64,000 nucleotides of DNA. Origin: Gymnorhina tibicen. Its lineage: Eukaryota; Chordata; Aves; Passeriformes; Artamidae. The DNA lies in contig VXAZ01007544.1 of the NCBI GenBank assembly GCA_013399875.1, positions 1,507,091 through 1,571,090 on the forward strand. The letters run 5' to 3'. Positions 51,211 through 63,719 of this stretch are shown in pieces (position 1 is the first letter of the stretch; each line of letters starts with the position of its first letter). The notes below the pieces were generated by a model that was not told where the DNA came from, made no database searches, and worked only from the letters and a program-made list of their open reading frames with translations. The translations under genes were made by a program, and so were the position numbers.

Positions 51211-52590
51211 AAACCCCAAATATTTTCAGTAATTAAATCTTGTGTTGGGTTTGAAGCCTCTTTAACTTTTCATTGAGGTAAAGCAAATAAAATGTAGGAA
51301 CTACACTTTCAAGGATATTTAGATGATGCTTGCAGAAGAGGAGCTAATTGTGCTGATGCTTCTGTCTAAAGCAGAAAGTGTCATTGGTTTGTATTTTCTG
51401 TCTTCCAGAAAAATTTTTACCTTTCCTGATTTCCCTGTCACTGCAATCACTTGCACAGTTTTTCATGTGGATCATTTGAAAATGTTAGAACAAGTAAAGA
51501 TCTTCTGGTCTGACTTCCCTACTCTAACAAGCTACTTCTAGCCTTTAGAACTCTAAAAGGCCAAATAAAAGAAAGACTTTCATAGTTACATCCTCCAGAA
51601 AATTTTTAGTTTGAATCATATGAACACTGAGCTTGGTTAGCTCTAGGCAGTGAAAGGGAGTCCAGTCAAATCCAGTCAAATGCAGAGACCACAGAGTACT
51701 TCATCTCATGTACCTCTAAATGTGACAGTTTTCAGGTCTCTGTATGAGATGGCTAATGCTATTTGAGCTAAATACAAAGGGATCAAATAATTTGTTTCAA
51801 CAGTGACAATCATGAAAAAAGACTGCGTTTAATTTTAAATTTGTATTCATCATGATTAAACTAGGAGTTTCTGGCTTTAATTAAGCTCTTTGCTGAATAG
51901 ATTCAAGAATATTTCATTATTTAGCCTTATAGGAACGAAATATCCTTTTTACAATACGTCTGGTCTTCTTTCAGTCTTCATTTTGAAAAGCTTAGTCAAA
52001 ATCTTTATATAAGGCAAGTTGCTCTGTCCTTGAAGTACTTTAGCTGAGCAGGTTAGGATGACACGGAGCAATATGATGTTTTGAAGGTAGCCCCCCTATC
52101 AGTGGTGCTTGCTCTGTAGGTTCACAGAGTACTGGTGATGTGTGCCAGATCACCCATGAAGAAATTTAGGTGGACAATCTGCTCCAGCTGCAGACGAAAT
52201 ATATTCTATCTTCTTATGGGGACATCAAGTTCAGACTAATCCTTCAGACACCTTCAAATCACATGAAAGTCAAGGATAATTTAAGAAATCTCAAATTTAG
52301 TCCTAAATAGATTATCATAGAGATAGTGACATTAGTAGGAACTGTTTTGATCTACTGACCCACTACTGCTGTACAGAATTTCTCACCTCTGTAGCCATTG
52401 CCTTTGTGGCTGTCCTATATATCTTCTTCAGCCTTCAGCATATTTTTTAGTCTGCAGTCTTCTAGAAAGCAAGGCCAGCTGAGACATAGACAAGTGATAT
52501 ACAGGCTTACTTCATAGCTGAAACCAGGATTGGTCACACCTGTACAAAAGTGTCAATGGTTGTTTAATCATTGTTTTGATTTGCATTTTA

Positions 52591-52614
52591 TGTTTGTTTG
52601 TTTGTTTGTTTGTT
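52591..52614 (+). repeat. (TGTT)6 tetranucleotide repeat
   Basis: Six TGTT units followed by a T run. Confidence 0.9.
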
Positions 52615-54427
52615 TTTTAAAACTTGAACAGTGAGAAAGTTTCCACAGTTTCATGCAGATGAGAAGCAAGGACACTAGAAATGCATTTTGCATTCCTGTA
52701 CTTGTCCTTCTAATCCTAGTTCTTTCTCCTTCTTTCATTATTTGGGACATTAAACAGTCCTATTAATTATACTTGTCACTGTATTGTACTAAAAGCTTGT
52801 GATGAATTTTTATCCACTGCCTCACCAGGCTTCACTTTGTTTATCCCATTCTGCAAGTAGAGCCTGGAAAACAGGTATTTTTTTAAAAGGGATCGAACTT
52901 TCCCCACTGTGCAGGTACCTACATTTTCACTTTGCTCCCATTCCTGTTCTACACCTGATGTTGTACTGTCAATACACTTTTCCTGAAGAAACCATTTTTA
53001 CCAACCACGAGATGCTTGATAAAAAGGTCAAATACTATGTGAGAGAGGACTAATGTCCATACAGCTTACATTAAGGACACACAGTCAAGGAGTGTCTATC
53101 TGTTACAGTCTTTAGGTTTCTTGGTTTAGAAAATTGCATTTCTTATGAAAGAATTAGCAGAAGATTGCTTATTTTTATAGGTTTTTTGCTGTATACCAAA
53201 GTTTATGAATTACCCTTAGGAGGCTATGAGAGGTCTGCTCCTGCTTGGAAACATCACAAAATGATGAGAAATCTGTCATCTTTAGATAGCCTGAGTTACC
53301 TCACTACGTGTGGACTAAAACCTATGTGAAAGAGAAACTGTATACACAGCTAACATTTTTCTTCTTCTAGTTAAAAGGACTAAAGCTTAACCATCCTTTT
53401 TTGTCACGGTGTTTTAACACACTGATATTAATATTGTCTTTGTGAAAGAGAAATCTGAATCCTACAGTAGTAAAATGCTCCATCTCTCATCTTCATCATT
53501 GCATCTCTAAGTACTCTAATCTGCCAGGAATAATAATGTTGTTTTGGGATTTTTGAACTTTTTTTTTAAATTTTTAATTCTGTAGATTATTTACTAGTGT
53601 TCTGCACTTCAGTGTTTTTCAGGACTACCCTGTGTATCTCAACTTGCCGATAGCAAGAATTTAAGAAGATTCTGTGTTCAGTGATGCAAGTTTATTTTGT
53701 TCTCTGCGTTTTCACCAGAATTGTCCTGGTTTGAATGCTGTGTTTCTGGGACAGTTGCAAGATAGATTTAGATAGATAAAACAATGCTGATTTTGTATTG
53801 TTTTGCTTTATCCTTCTCTCTTTTGCCATTTGAATCAAAAAATTTGAACCTGGAAATGGTAAATCTCCTGGAATATTTAGATTAGATTGTATTTGGGTTT
53901 ATTTTTTCATAGAACTCTTCTGGTTTTCCATAACCTTACAGTAATCACTGGAAGTGATACTGAATCATCTCTGCCTAAGTCTGTAGCAAGGGAATAAAAT
54001 TCAATTACAGGCAGTCATTCATAAATCTGTGCCTTCTTAGCTGTATAATTTCCCACAACAGCAAATTGTACCTTTCATGACCATATATTCTTTTATATGG
54101 TTCTGGTTTTGCTAGGCTTGTGTATACAGAAGGTACTGTGGTCCCATTTCAGCAAGCTGCTTGTTCTAGGTGTGTGGTAGTTATCAGAGAAATGGATGGC
54201 ATTTCATGGAATAAGGCTGCGTGCTGATGCATACTTAAATATGTTGCTGAATTAGGGCCTCAGGAGACAAGGTCACGCTTAAAGGATTTTCCATTGCAAC
54301 CTAAATAGTTAATAAACACAATGGTGAGGGAGGAATGTGACTCAGTGAACAGCCATCTGGGCAGATAACTTGAATGCTTAGGAAGAGGAGAGATGGAACT
54401 AATAAGCTAATTTGCTAAAAGCTCTTC

Positions 54428-54979
54428 TTATGTCTCTTCTGTTTGTGAATCATTTGTGGGGATCTGAGCTTTGAAAAGATGATTCAGAGAAAATGGTAGA
54501 CTTGATGTACACCTGGATGAACTCCCTGGAAATATGTCAAGTCCCAGTCCATGGATTCTCTTACTAGTAGATCTATGCATGAAGAGCAGGGCTAAGCAGT
54601 AGCCTGACATCTGTTGTAATGAAATTTGTGGAAAGAACACATCTTTCTTACAAGGGAGGAAAAGGAGGCTCAAGATCCAAAACCAAAAAATATAGAACCA
54701 TAAGAACCAAATGTGGAGCAACTTAAAACACAAGTCAACACTGGGCAGCACATCCTTTAGAGCACCCCACCTTGAAGGCATCCCAGGACCTTTGGATACT
54801 GCCCAACAGGGCTCAACACAGCTGGGATTCTTCCTAGAAAACTTCCTTCTCCTGGTACTGTCCCAACAGTTTGGCTGCAGCCAAGAGCAGGTCAACCAGG
54901 ACTCTCCACCTCCTGGGACCAGGTGCCGAGTTAGAGGACAACTTGACTGGAGCCAGTGTAAGTGTCCCACGTTTTGCAC
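54428..54979 (-). other. Unrecognised 183-codon open frame
   Basis: The longest open frame in the window. The translation has a Trp- and Phe-rich hydrophobic stretch in its middle (about residues 85-108) that could span a membrane, preceded by a Ser/Pro/Trp-rich part. I recognise no family. A plus-strand frame of 118 codons (54711-55067) overlaps it, so the region is open on both strands, which fits GC-richer composition more than coding. No splice or transcription evidence. Confidence 0.12.
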
Positions 54980-55660
54980 CCTGCACAGCTCTGTGAGGGC
55001 ATCATCTGACCTGCCAAGGGCACAGGGTGCAGTGCACAGGCAGCTGTTCTCAAAATCCCTCCATTAAATAAGCAATGTTCTCCCTGGTGCTATTGAGAAG
55101 AGCACAACTTGCAATTTGTAGGACACAGAGGGCTATTTTCACTACTTCAGTATATCTTGAGTAGAAGAGTAAAGACTTTGCTTTGGGCTGCAGAAGCACG
55201 ACTTTTCACCTCATTCATGTGCAGTTCAGCCACAGGCCGAGTACCTGCATACAAGGAGACAAAGTGAAGGCATTGGACATGAGCTCCACATAATAGTTTT
55301 CTGTTTAAGTTGGGCACAGACATTGCTGTGCTAGCCTCAAAAAAAGAGGGGCCCAAGTCTAAATTTACTGAAGGCATCAAAAACATAGGGAAGTAGTAAG
55401 TTGACTATACAGTTAACAGGAACAGTAAAGATCTCTTTATATTATTGAAAAAAACCCCTTAAAATATAATCACATAAAAAAATTCTAGCCTTTTTCTTTT
55501 CCTCTACCTTGTCACATCTGCCCCAAAGTTTGAATATTCAAAATGGAAGCTAAAAATGGCGGAATTTTTGCAAGCATTAGCAATCCAGAACAACTTTGTT
55601 TGTATGGATGATCAGTTCCATCAACGTTTCCTTGAAGACATAGTACTGACACCTGGGATG

Positions 55661-55710
55661 TTTGTTTTGTTTTGTTTTGTTTTGTTTTGTTTTGTTTTGT
55701 TTTGTTTTGT
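55661..55710 (+). repeat. (TTTGT)10 pentanucleotide repeat
   Basis: Ten exact TTTGT units. The unit has no stop codon in any plus-strand frame, so open frames run through it: a 57-codon frame starts at ATGGCGG (55556) and stops at 55727-55729. The reverse complement gives an artefactual Lys/Thr/Gln/Asn-rich minus-strand frame. Confidence 0.97.
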
Positions 55711-55729
55711 AACTATGCTGGTAAAATAA

Positions 55730-58700
55730 TGATTCAGATAGAGTTGTATATTTATATAATTTTGTATGTATATAAAATGCATAGACCTTTACTGGAAAAT
55801 ATTGCAAATGAGATTCTAGATGTTAAGTAGGAGAGGCCAAGCTGAAATGTGAAATCCAGCTTGCCTTTACTAGCTTTTGTTGGAAGTATCTGGGACCTCC
55901 CAGAGTGAAATAGTTAGTTAAATATTAGCCACTCAGGTACTAGGGACAGTTAAAAATATCCTGACTGTAACAACTGATGAAGAAAGAGCACATTTCAACT
56001 ATTGACATATTGCATAACATATGTTAAAAACAGTACTTCATTTTCACAGGTAACTGGAATCACTTCTTTTTTAATTAAAAGCTTATCTGTTAAACGACTT
56101 ACTTGGAATTTTTTTTCTGTTTCAGGGTACTTTGCTGCTCACCTGGTAAATGCATTATACATAATTCTCCTCATTTCTATACCAGTTCTATGTGAAACTC
56201 CCATTATAAGTTCCTGCAAAAAGCTAGACTGTTCCCCTTACAGAACTATAGATTCTTCTCCTGTCTTGTTTTTCAAGTGTTCTTAAAACCTTGGACGTTT
56301 ATAATGCTTAATTTGTAAAGGTTAGTTCAACCTGTGCAGACAATTATATAAATTTATGGTCATAATCTGCTTCTCCTCCTCTTCAAGTACAGGAGATAGC
56401 AGTAGATGTGTTCAAAAAATAAAGGAAAATAAATGAGAATGCTGATTTTTACTGGTATTTCTTGTCTTCCACTGTAGAACATTCTTCAACCTTATTCTTT
56501 CTTTGAGCAAGAAGTCACCTTTCACCCCAACACAAAGGAGAATAGACATCTCTGAAAACTTGTCATGATTTTATAGGTAAGGAACTTAAATTTAGTCTTA
56601 TGCAAATTCTTGTCATAAAAAGGTCACCAGGTGGCAAGTGACTTGTCTGAAGACACATTAGTTTGAGGAGACGAAAAGTTAGGTCCCTGAAAACTTACAC
56701 TCCCTTGTAATGACTCCAGCTATTTTTAGCTTCCTTAGCTAGTTTTATGTCGGGGAAAACATCTACAATGAGAGCTTATGCATTATGTAAGGTACCATGA
56801 GGGTTTGAATGAGCTAGTTTTAATAAACACTTCTATGGGACTTCACGTGCTGTTTAACCTGAGTTGCAGCATTTCTCATCAGAAGCAGCTTGATTTTAGA
56901 GGTCAAAAGGGTGACTCTCTAACGTAAGACCCTTGGGAAAGAAACCATCCTTTCTGGTTCAAATGTGTGTCATTTTGCACTCTGCATGAATAGCACTAGA
57001 GTTTTTTTACTACATGAATTACTGAAAAAAAGAAAGGGGGGGGAGTTCAGAAGACAGCAAAAATAAGAAGTTTATTAACACACTTTCTGTGTGTTAAACT
57101 AAATTTTACACTTGAACTCTACTGCTTCCTTTGTAATACTACAAAGGCTCTATTGAAATCATTGTAGAAGCCTCCATTTCAGGGCTGTTTTCAAGTGGGT
57201 TGGGTTTGGTTTTTCTCAGTGCAAATGCTTCCAAGCATGCTGCTTCTATCTCTGTGCCGATGCTAGTTCCACACAAATAACTTACTGTCTTTCTGCTTTG
57301 CTTTTGATCTGAAGAAAGGGTTGTTTCACACCGAAAGATGATGACTTCCGTTCTCGGTAATCAGAGTGGAACAGGTGTTCCTTCTTCCCACAGATTGCAG
57401 GTGTTCTCCTGGGTAGCTTTCTAAAAGCATTTTGATGTCTCCCTGAGTGATGTTCAGACAGCTAAAGTGAGTAATTTTGCAGTAGAGTCTGTGTTAACTG
57501 GACTGGACTATACCTTGGTTAAGCCCGTGAACAAAATCATTGATACTGTTACCAGGCTTAATTTTTGGTTTTAATACTGCCAAAACCCGTGACTTAAGAC
57601 ACTGTCCCCAAATTATGTCAGTTGATACTTCCCCAAGAGCTTTATTGTGGCAGTGACTTTTTCCTTCTCTGCCTCTACAGAGAGAATTAAAGGAGTTTAA
57701 AGGTGTTAGTCCAGATTTAGTACTTTCTATTGAAAGTCTAGCAAGTGTGAAGCAGAGCTGAGCACAAAACAGGTCTTTGTCTTTGGCTTCTTAAGAAATG
57801 TTCTGAGGACAGTCATTCTATTTCTTATTTATCAACTTTTTTACTATTCTGTATGTGTATAAGAGGTTATACATTTACCACACACTGAATATTGTTTTAC
57901 GGTGTACAGTATGAAACGTGCATCCAAACACACACAAAAAAGTTTAACAATAAAGCAAGTTAAATCATTTGCCTTGTGTCTTTCCTAGGTAGCAAATTCT
58001 TATGAGAAAAGAAGTACATACATTCTGTCAATAAATAAGAGGTATTTACCTGGCAACATGAATTAAAGAAAGAACGTGTGATAGTATAAGATGCAATGGG
58101 GAGTGGAGCTTTGTTTTGAGGGATTGCTGCAAATAGACAATCAGAAGCAAATCAGAGATCATAAATAGATACTGATAGATCTCGAAAATTTTCTTAAGTT
58201 GTTTTGGGATGACATGTATTGTTGAAGGATGCTGTAGGAATGTGCAAAATAATTAAAACACTTTTGGGACTATTTAATAAAATGGAATAATTTTCTTGTA
58301 AATGTAGTATTTATAATTTAAAATACCTCATACAAGGATTAAAGATTTTACAAGGAAGATCAGCAAATGTCATTAAATAACAAAAATCTCATCAGGACAC
58401 AAATCTATAAGCAAATCTAATATTGATGGGTTTTTACCTCAGAGCATTGCACTTGAAAAGTCTGGTTGCATAGCAGACTGTGTTATATGCTCTGGTCAGC
58501 TGACTTCATTCCTCTTCTCCTCTCCCAAGCAATGGAAACTGCAGAAAATCTAGTCTGAACTATTCTCAGTTTTAACCTGTTTCTCACTTCCCCCAAATTT
58601 CTAACAGCTTCGAGACTCACTGCAGCTGAGGCCTCCTCGAGATCCAGGAACTAGGGTGCTTGCATCTTATTTTGCTTCCCGACCTAGTTGGGTAGGTGTT

Positions 58701-60664
58701 CACTGATCATACACACCGTGCTGGTCTCTACAAATGCATGAGGAGGAGGAAGTACTGTAAGTTCCTCTTTAACTACAAGGTGAGAGAAACCAGGGCAGTC
58801 ATCTGAGAGGCTGCACATACAGAATAGGACACAGTGACTTTCTACAGGTGATCCTGCTATTCAGATTGTGTTATATACAGCAAAGTCCAAATTGGTCTTC
58901 AGCTTACCAGGATAGGTGTCTGCTTCAGGATGACTGAAATTTCTCTACAAACATTATTGATTACATCAGAAGTTTAGAAACCAGTTCATGTGTAGATATT
59001 TGAGCCATCAGAATTTGGAACTGAGTTACCCTTCCAGAACTCGTATGTTCTATAGGGTCCTCTATAGAGCTGAGAGTCAGCCTTTGTCTTCCTATGACTG
59101 TCCTTACAAGTCAAATTTTGAGTCTCCTTTGTCACTATCCAGTCTCTTTTGCTGAATTGGATATTTTGCTTCTCAACCTGAGGTGAAAGAACTTAAAAAG
59201 AACCTACTGACACAAGTGTTCCCCTCACCCAGCTTTCCTATACCTCTTGAGCAAAAATGCAGTTTTCCATATGGCAGTTCCATAGCTACCTCTAGGCAGA
59301 AAGAATCTTAGCCTAGACCCCTCACACAACACAGAATAAAAAAGGGGATCATCTTTCCTTCGGGTAACGTTCTACATGGAGTCTGATCTAGTTGGCATTA
59401 TCTAAAGTTGTTTGTTGGGCTGGACCTAGCAGGAACAATATGTAGACAATAGGTGATAAACTGCTAAGGACTGAGACAATCTCAGCCACCTTACCACCAT
59501 GTTAAGGTAACTTAGATGCAACAGCAGAAATGTGCTTCCTATTTTTCAACTGCAAAGGCCATTGTTTGGGCAGACTGTCAGGGAATCAGGAGGATAAAGA
59601 ACAGTTAGGGTTTTGTTGCCCAAGTGGGTTTTTATAGATTAAAATTTGGTAACTAGTACAGTGGAGGTCTCTTGATTTTTTCTCTTTTTTTTTCTCAGTT
59701 AGTCAAAGGATGCAGAATGTTATCAATGGTTGCCAAACCACACAGAAATATAAATGGTTATAATAGAAGAATCTATTATCAATTTAGATAGTGCTTTTCA
59801 CAGTGCACTGAGCAGAAGCAGAGTTCATACACATGAAAAATATGCAGAATTTCCTTTTATTGTGAAGTTAAATCCACCTTTCCAGTGCTGAGGTTCTTCA
59901 CAGCATGCTGGCTTAAGGTCAATTGAAATGCCATTCATTCTGCTCTGGGCCACAGGTTGGAATACTCTGGTAAGACCATCGAGTTTTGTGAATAACAATT
60001 TGTCATCATTGGTTTTCTTAGATTAAGGTAGCATGACTATAAAACTGATAGTCTGATTATACTGAACTTAGCGATGACTCTTCAGTAGAAAAAGACATTT
60101 TTTGTAATAGATCTTTTCTATACAAATGCTGTCTCAAGGCAGAAATACTTAACTGTCAAGGCATGTGCATGGATTCTGACACTGACATCTTTACCTCCTT
60201 TGCCCTCCCCAGTGAGTTGTGCATAGTGTAGGAAGCATAAGATTCCCTCACAGTTTTTAAGAAACATGCATTTGTAAAAGAGAAATATAGAGAACCCGAG
60301 CTGTGACTCTTGAACAGCTAGTCCTGTGGCAGCTGAGGTACCAGAGTGGTTTTTGTCTCTCTGTACTCCATAGGGTTATTTCAGGTTTCCACTGGTGTAG
60401 AGAGAATCTGGGTCACAGCTCAGCCATCTGTCTGTAGATGACTTTTTCTCAGAAATACTTTCTGTCTCATTTTAGTCTGTACCTATGATAGGAAAAGCAT
60501 CTAGAGCTGGGTAGGATATTTCCACAAAATTTTTTTCATTCAAAAATTGCTGATGAGTTGAAACTGAAACTTTTTGTGGCTGTTTGTTTTGACAAATATT
60601 TATAGATATTGGTTTTTTGCTTTAAGGAGAGGTTTCTTGAGGTTTCTTTTCCAACCTGGCTAGT
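55730..60664. other. AT-rich sequence, no gene found
   Basis: No recognisable exon. A CTCF-like match lies at 56624-56637. A polypyrimidine run ending CAG (about 59671-59698) looks like a splice acceptor but leads into no open frame. Little repeat content is visible. Confidence 0.45.
56624..56637 (+). promoter_or_regulatory. CTCF-like motif (best candidate)
   Basis: TCACCAGGTGGCAA contains CCAGGTGGCA and agrees with the CTCF core consensus at about 12 of 14 positions. It is the best of the three matches in the window, but still a by-eye match. Confidence 0.3.
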
Positions 60665-60770
60665 CCACAGTAGCCTAGTGGTTTGAGTGTTTCCCTGAGG
60701 GCACGATCAGATCCCTGCTTGATGTGATTTGAAGCACAGACCTGAGGTCAGGTTAACTGAGGAGGCATCA
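60665..60770 (+). repeat. tRNA-derived SINE remnant
   Basis: TAGCCTAGTGG at 60671-60681 fits the tRNA A-box consensus. GATCAGATCCC at 60704-60714 sits where a B-box (GGTTCAAATCC type) should be, and it is followed by CTGCTTGATGTGATTTGAAG. This order matches an old tRNA-head SINE found in turtles, crocodilians and birds. The acceptor and anticodon arms do not fold as a functional tRNA, so it is not a tRNA gene. Confidence 0.5.
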
Positions 60771-60846
60771 TAAATTAGGTCTTTCTGCTCTCCCCCTAGA
60801 ACAGGGTAGTCTGTGGGTGTTGTTTCATGGTTATTACAAGTTAAGG

Positions 60847-61260
60847 CTAAAAGTTAGATGTGCTGATTTCTTCTACTAATAGAAGGTCAAACAACAGGTT
60901 ACAGAATAAGGAAGTAGGTTTACAGAGTAAAATCAATAGACACATAACTTCATTCCAAGCTGCTGGTTCAGGAGCTCTAGTAGTGTTGATCACATTTGAT
61001 GTTGAGGTTGTCTGTGTTGTTATGGCAATTATTCTCCCCAGCTGGACAGAGCTTCCCAGAGAGGAATTTTGCTTTGGTTCGAGGCTCCAAGTTATGCTTC
61101 TGCCTTGGCAACACAGTCCTAACTGGCAAATAGAGGGCTTTATGTCTGCTGTGGAAGTTCTTTGGACATGCTTTGAAATGTCTTTTTTCCCTGCTAACGT
61201 AGCAGGGTGGATATGACTGACCATCTGACATCTATGACTGCTAGTGGAATTTTCTTAAGT
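60847..61260. mobile_element. Possible LTR-like repeat, open on both strands
   Basis: Both strands stay open for about 118-125 codons (60860-61216 plus, 60847-61224 minus), and a third frame runs 84 codons. The composition (purine-rich left part, GC-richer right part) reminds me of antisense ERV LTRs such as the 49-kb element, but I cannot place ends, a poly(A) signal or a target duplication. The GGTTCGAGGC string at 61076-61085 looks like a tRNA B-box but has no matching A-box. Confidence 0.25.
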
Positions 61261-62660
61261 TTATTCAAGAAGGGTTTTTTGAGTCCAGAAGTGAAGTATT
61301 GCTTCCATGTTTCTGTTAACTCCTTTTCCTAAATGTAGGTTTAATAGTCTTAAACCTCCCAAATATAATTTACATACCAAATGCCCTAAAGAATTCTTTT
61401 GTTTACTTGGAGCAGTTTACATTTGGGTTCATCAAATTACAAGGCTGCATGACTTGGAATTTGAATTTCTTCATTCTTTCATAATAAAATGCAGCTTGCC
61501 ACATAAACCCATTATCTGCAGAGTATCTCTAACCTGTTTCACAACAGATGTTAGAGACTTTTTCCATAGGGCCTCCACATAGCCTGTCAAGGTAGAATAC
61601 CTGGCTGATTTAACACTTAGAATGCCTCCATTTTCCCTTTTTCATAGAAGTAATACCAGCACTAACTTTCAGTTAACCTCAGTAATGGACAGACATTTCT
61701 ACAAGATTTCCTTAGAATTGTCTGCCTGAGGTGAGTTAATGCTCCTTTCCAAGTCAGTCTGAAGATCATGATGGCCTGGCAGTTTTGAAAGAGTGATATT
61801 GACTTTGCATTGCCTGTCTTAAAGTTACATCTCATTTTATATAGTATAATTTTATCATCTATTTCAGTCTCTTGAGACATTTGGCAAACTTTTCTTTTAA
61901 TCCTTGGAAAAGAAGGCTTTTGCAATATTTCTTTTCTGATGTTGATTTCTGATGCTTTGGAAGAAAGTGTCAGAATTCCTGCAAAGGGCCAATTATATTG
62001 AAACTTGCCCAAAAGAAAGTTTCTTTTTAACATTAGGCATAATTCCTTGGCATATGTCCCAAAACATTAGGATTATCTATTTTTCTAGTTTGGTATTATC
62101 TAAAATTACCATATATATAGGTGTTGGGTCATATGAACATGTAATCTTCTATGTAAGACTTTAGTTTTGAATAAGGACGTAGGAAGATGACTGTGATGGC
62201 CTGAAAACAAAGATCAAGATCATGCTGATATACATGTGATTCTGGAGCAGTGAGAATCACAGGTTTTTCACTCATTATAATTTAAAATGCACACCAAAAT
62301 AGAACATAAAATAAGCTTGGTATATACAGAGAGAACAGTTACAGTTTCTTTAGAGCTCTGCTGTCACCTGGCAAAAGGATGGCCATGGGTTGACCCCAAT
62401 CAGTTCCCCTGACCTTGACCAGGCAGGTACATAAGAACAGCATAAAAACATAGTGATACTTCCCTAAGTCACTCTTTCTTGTTCCTGAAGCCTGGGTATT
62501 CAAACAGTGCAAACCATCACAGAATATACAGTGTCAAGAGATTTCCACAGCATAACCATGTGTTTTACAGGAGGAAAATACCTCCATTTGCATGGGAATT
62601 TGTGAACCTTCACCTGAGAACATTAGCTGAAATGAAAAAATTTATAGGAATCTTCAGGTT

Positions 62661-62679
62661 TGTGTGTGTGTGTGTGTGT
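62661..62679 (+). repeat. (TG)9 dinucleotide repeat
   Basis: About nine TG units followed by TATACATG. A likely polymorphic microsatellite. Confidence 0.9.
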
Positions 62680-62745
62680 ATACATGTTTTGAGGTGACAG
62701 TTGTTTTGTCTGAGAGATGCCAGTGGAATCAGAATGACAGAATCA

Positions 62746-62764
62746 GTTAGTTTAGTTTAGTTTA
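62746..62764 (+). repeat. Short TTTAG repeat
   Basis: About three TTTAG-like units (GTTAG TTTAG TTTAG TTTA). Minor. Confidence 0.7.
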
Positions 62765-63719
62765 ATTTTTATTTGACAAACCTGTGAAGTAGTTCGCTGT
62801 TAATGAAAAGCCCTAGTATACAACATATTTAGAGAAATGGTCAGAGCTTAAATTTGCCTACCTAAATTTGTGACATTTTGCTCTAGATTTTAACTCAGTC
62901 TACATATATTAATGGCACTTTGGAGGAACTGCAGCACATAATGGAAGAAATAATGGAAGAAAAGGGAGTCATATTTGGATCTTTTTTTCTCCTTGCCATT
63001 TCCATTTCAAAATATTCTACTTTCAACAGATGAAAGAAAGTGCAATAACTTTCTCTGCAAGTATAAAACCCCTTTAGAAATATCAGATACAGATCAGTCT
63101 TGTCTGGTAGGAGATTTTTCTTAATGCAGTTCCTGCTGTTCTTGCTCTTTTTATTTTGAGATTTATGCAGTTTCACATGTAAGTTTTGGGGTATGTGAAT
63201 AAGCAGCCATAGCTGAAAATATCCCTACTACCTACCTGAAAGAGTTAAAACTGCCCAACCAACACAGTTTTGCCCTGAAAACAGAGTTTCAAGTAGGATA
63301 AACACCTGTTAGCTACAAGGGATCTTTTTTCCCCCCCAGATAGTAATCTGTGTTGTTGCCATGAATATCCAAGCTAGGTGGAAATATCCTGTGGTGGCTG
63401 CCGACCCCACTCTGGTGCTGTGCTGAGGTGACTGTATAATGAGGCTGTGCCTGTGTTATGTCCTAGATGCTCCTACAGAGGATACAGGATATAGCTGCTT
63501 CCCCCTGTAGTCTTGCCTGGGGCCCAAATTCTGTGACATGAATATTAAAAACAGGCAAACAAAACCTGTCTAGAGACTATAGCAGCCTCCAGTTCGGGCT
63601 GATCTGAAAAGATTACAGGCAGGACCACAAACTGGTACTGCAGACCTGTGAGACTCAGCAGAGGGTGGGGACGGCTCTTTGTGTCACATTGCTGGTAGGG
63701 TTTTTGCTGGATTGTTCTC

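Larger units (their letters stand above)
49621..54427. other. AT-rich sequence, no gene found
   Basis: It includes a G-rich patch at 50320-50365, an A/C-rich low-complexity run at 51119-51210, a 10-bp tandem duplication (TCCAGTCAAA) at 51661-51680 and a (TGTT) repeat at 52591-52614. Frames up to 94 codons are unrecognised. Confidence 0.45.
61261..63719. other. AT-rich sequence, no gene found
   Basis: Contains a (TG)9 repeat near 62661 and a short TTTAG repeat near 62746. The 123-codon minus-strand frame 61662-62033 is unrecognised. Confidence 0.45.

Noticed and set aside
53725..53755. TTGTCCTGGTTTGAATGCTG, like the start of some avian LTRs
   Set aside because: Similarity stops after about 12 bases, and no LTR body, poly(A) signal or end follows.
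55577..55807. Minus-strand frame with a Lys/Thr/Gln/Asn repeat
   Set aside because: The repeated protein part is just the (TTTGT)10 microsatellite read in reverse.
59671..59698. Polypyrimidine run ending in CAG that looks like a splice acceptor
   Set aside because: No open frame of useful length follows and no donor is paired with it; such runs are common in T-rich DNA.
61076..61085. GGTTCGAGGC, a tRNA B-box-like string
   Set aside because: No A-box at the right distance upstream and no cloverleaf arms, so it is not a tRNA gene.
62371..62385. CACCTGGCA, partial CTCF-like core
   Set aside because: Lacks the GGTGGC-type second half, so it does not fit the motif well enough.
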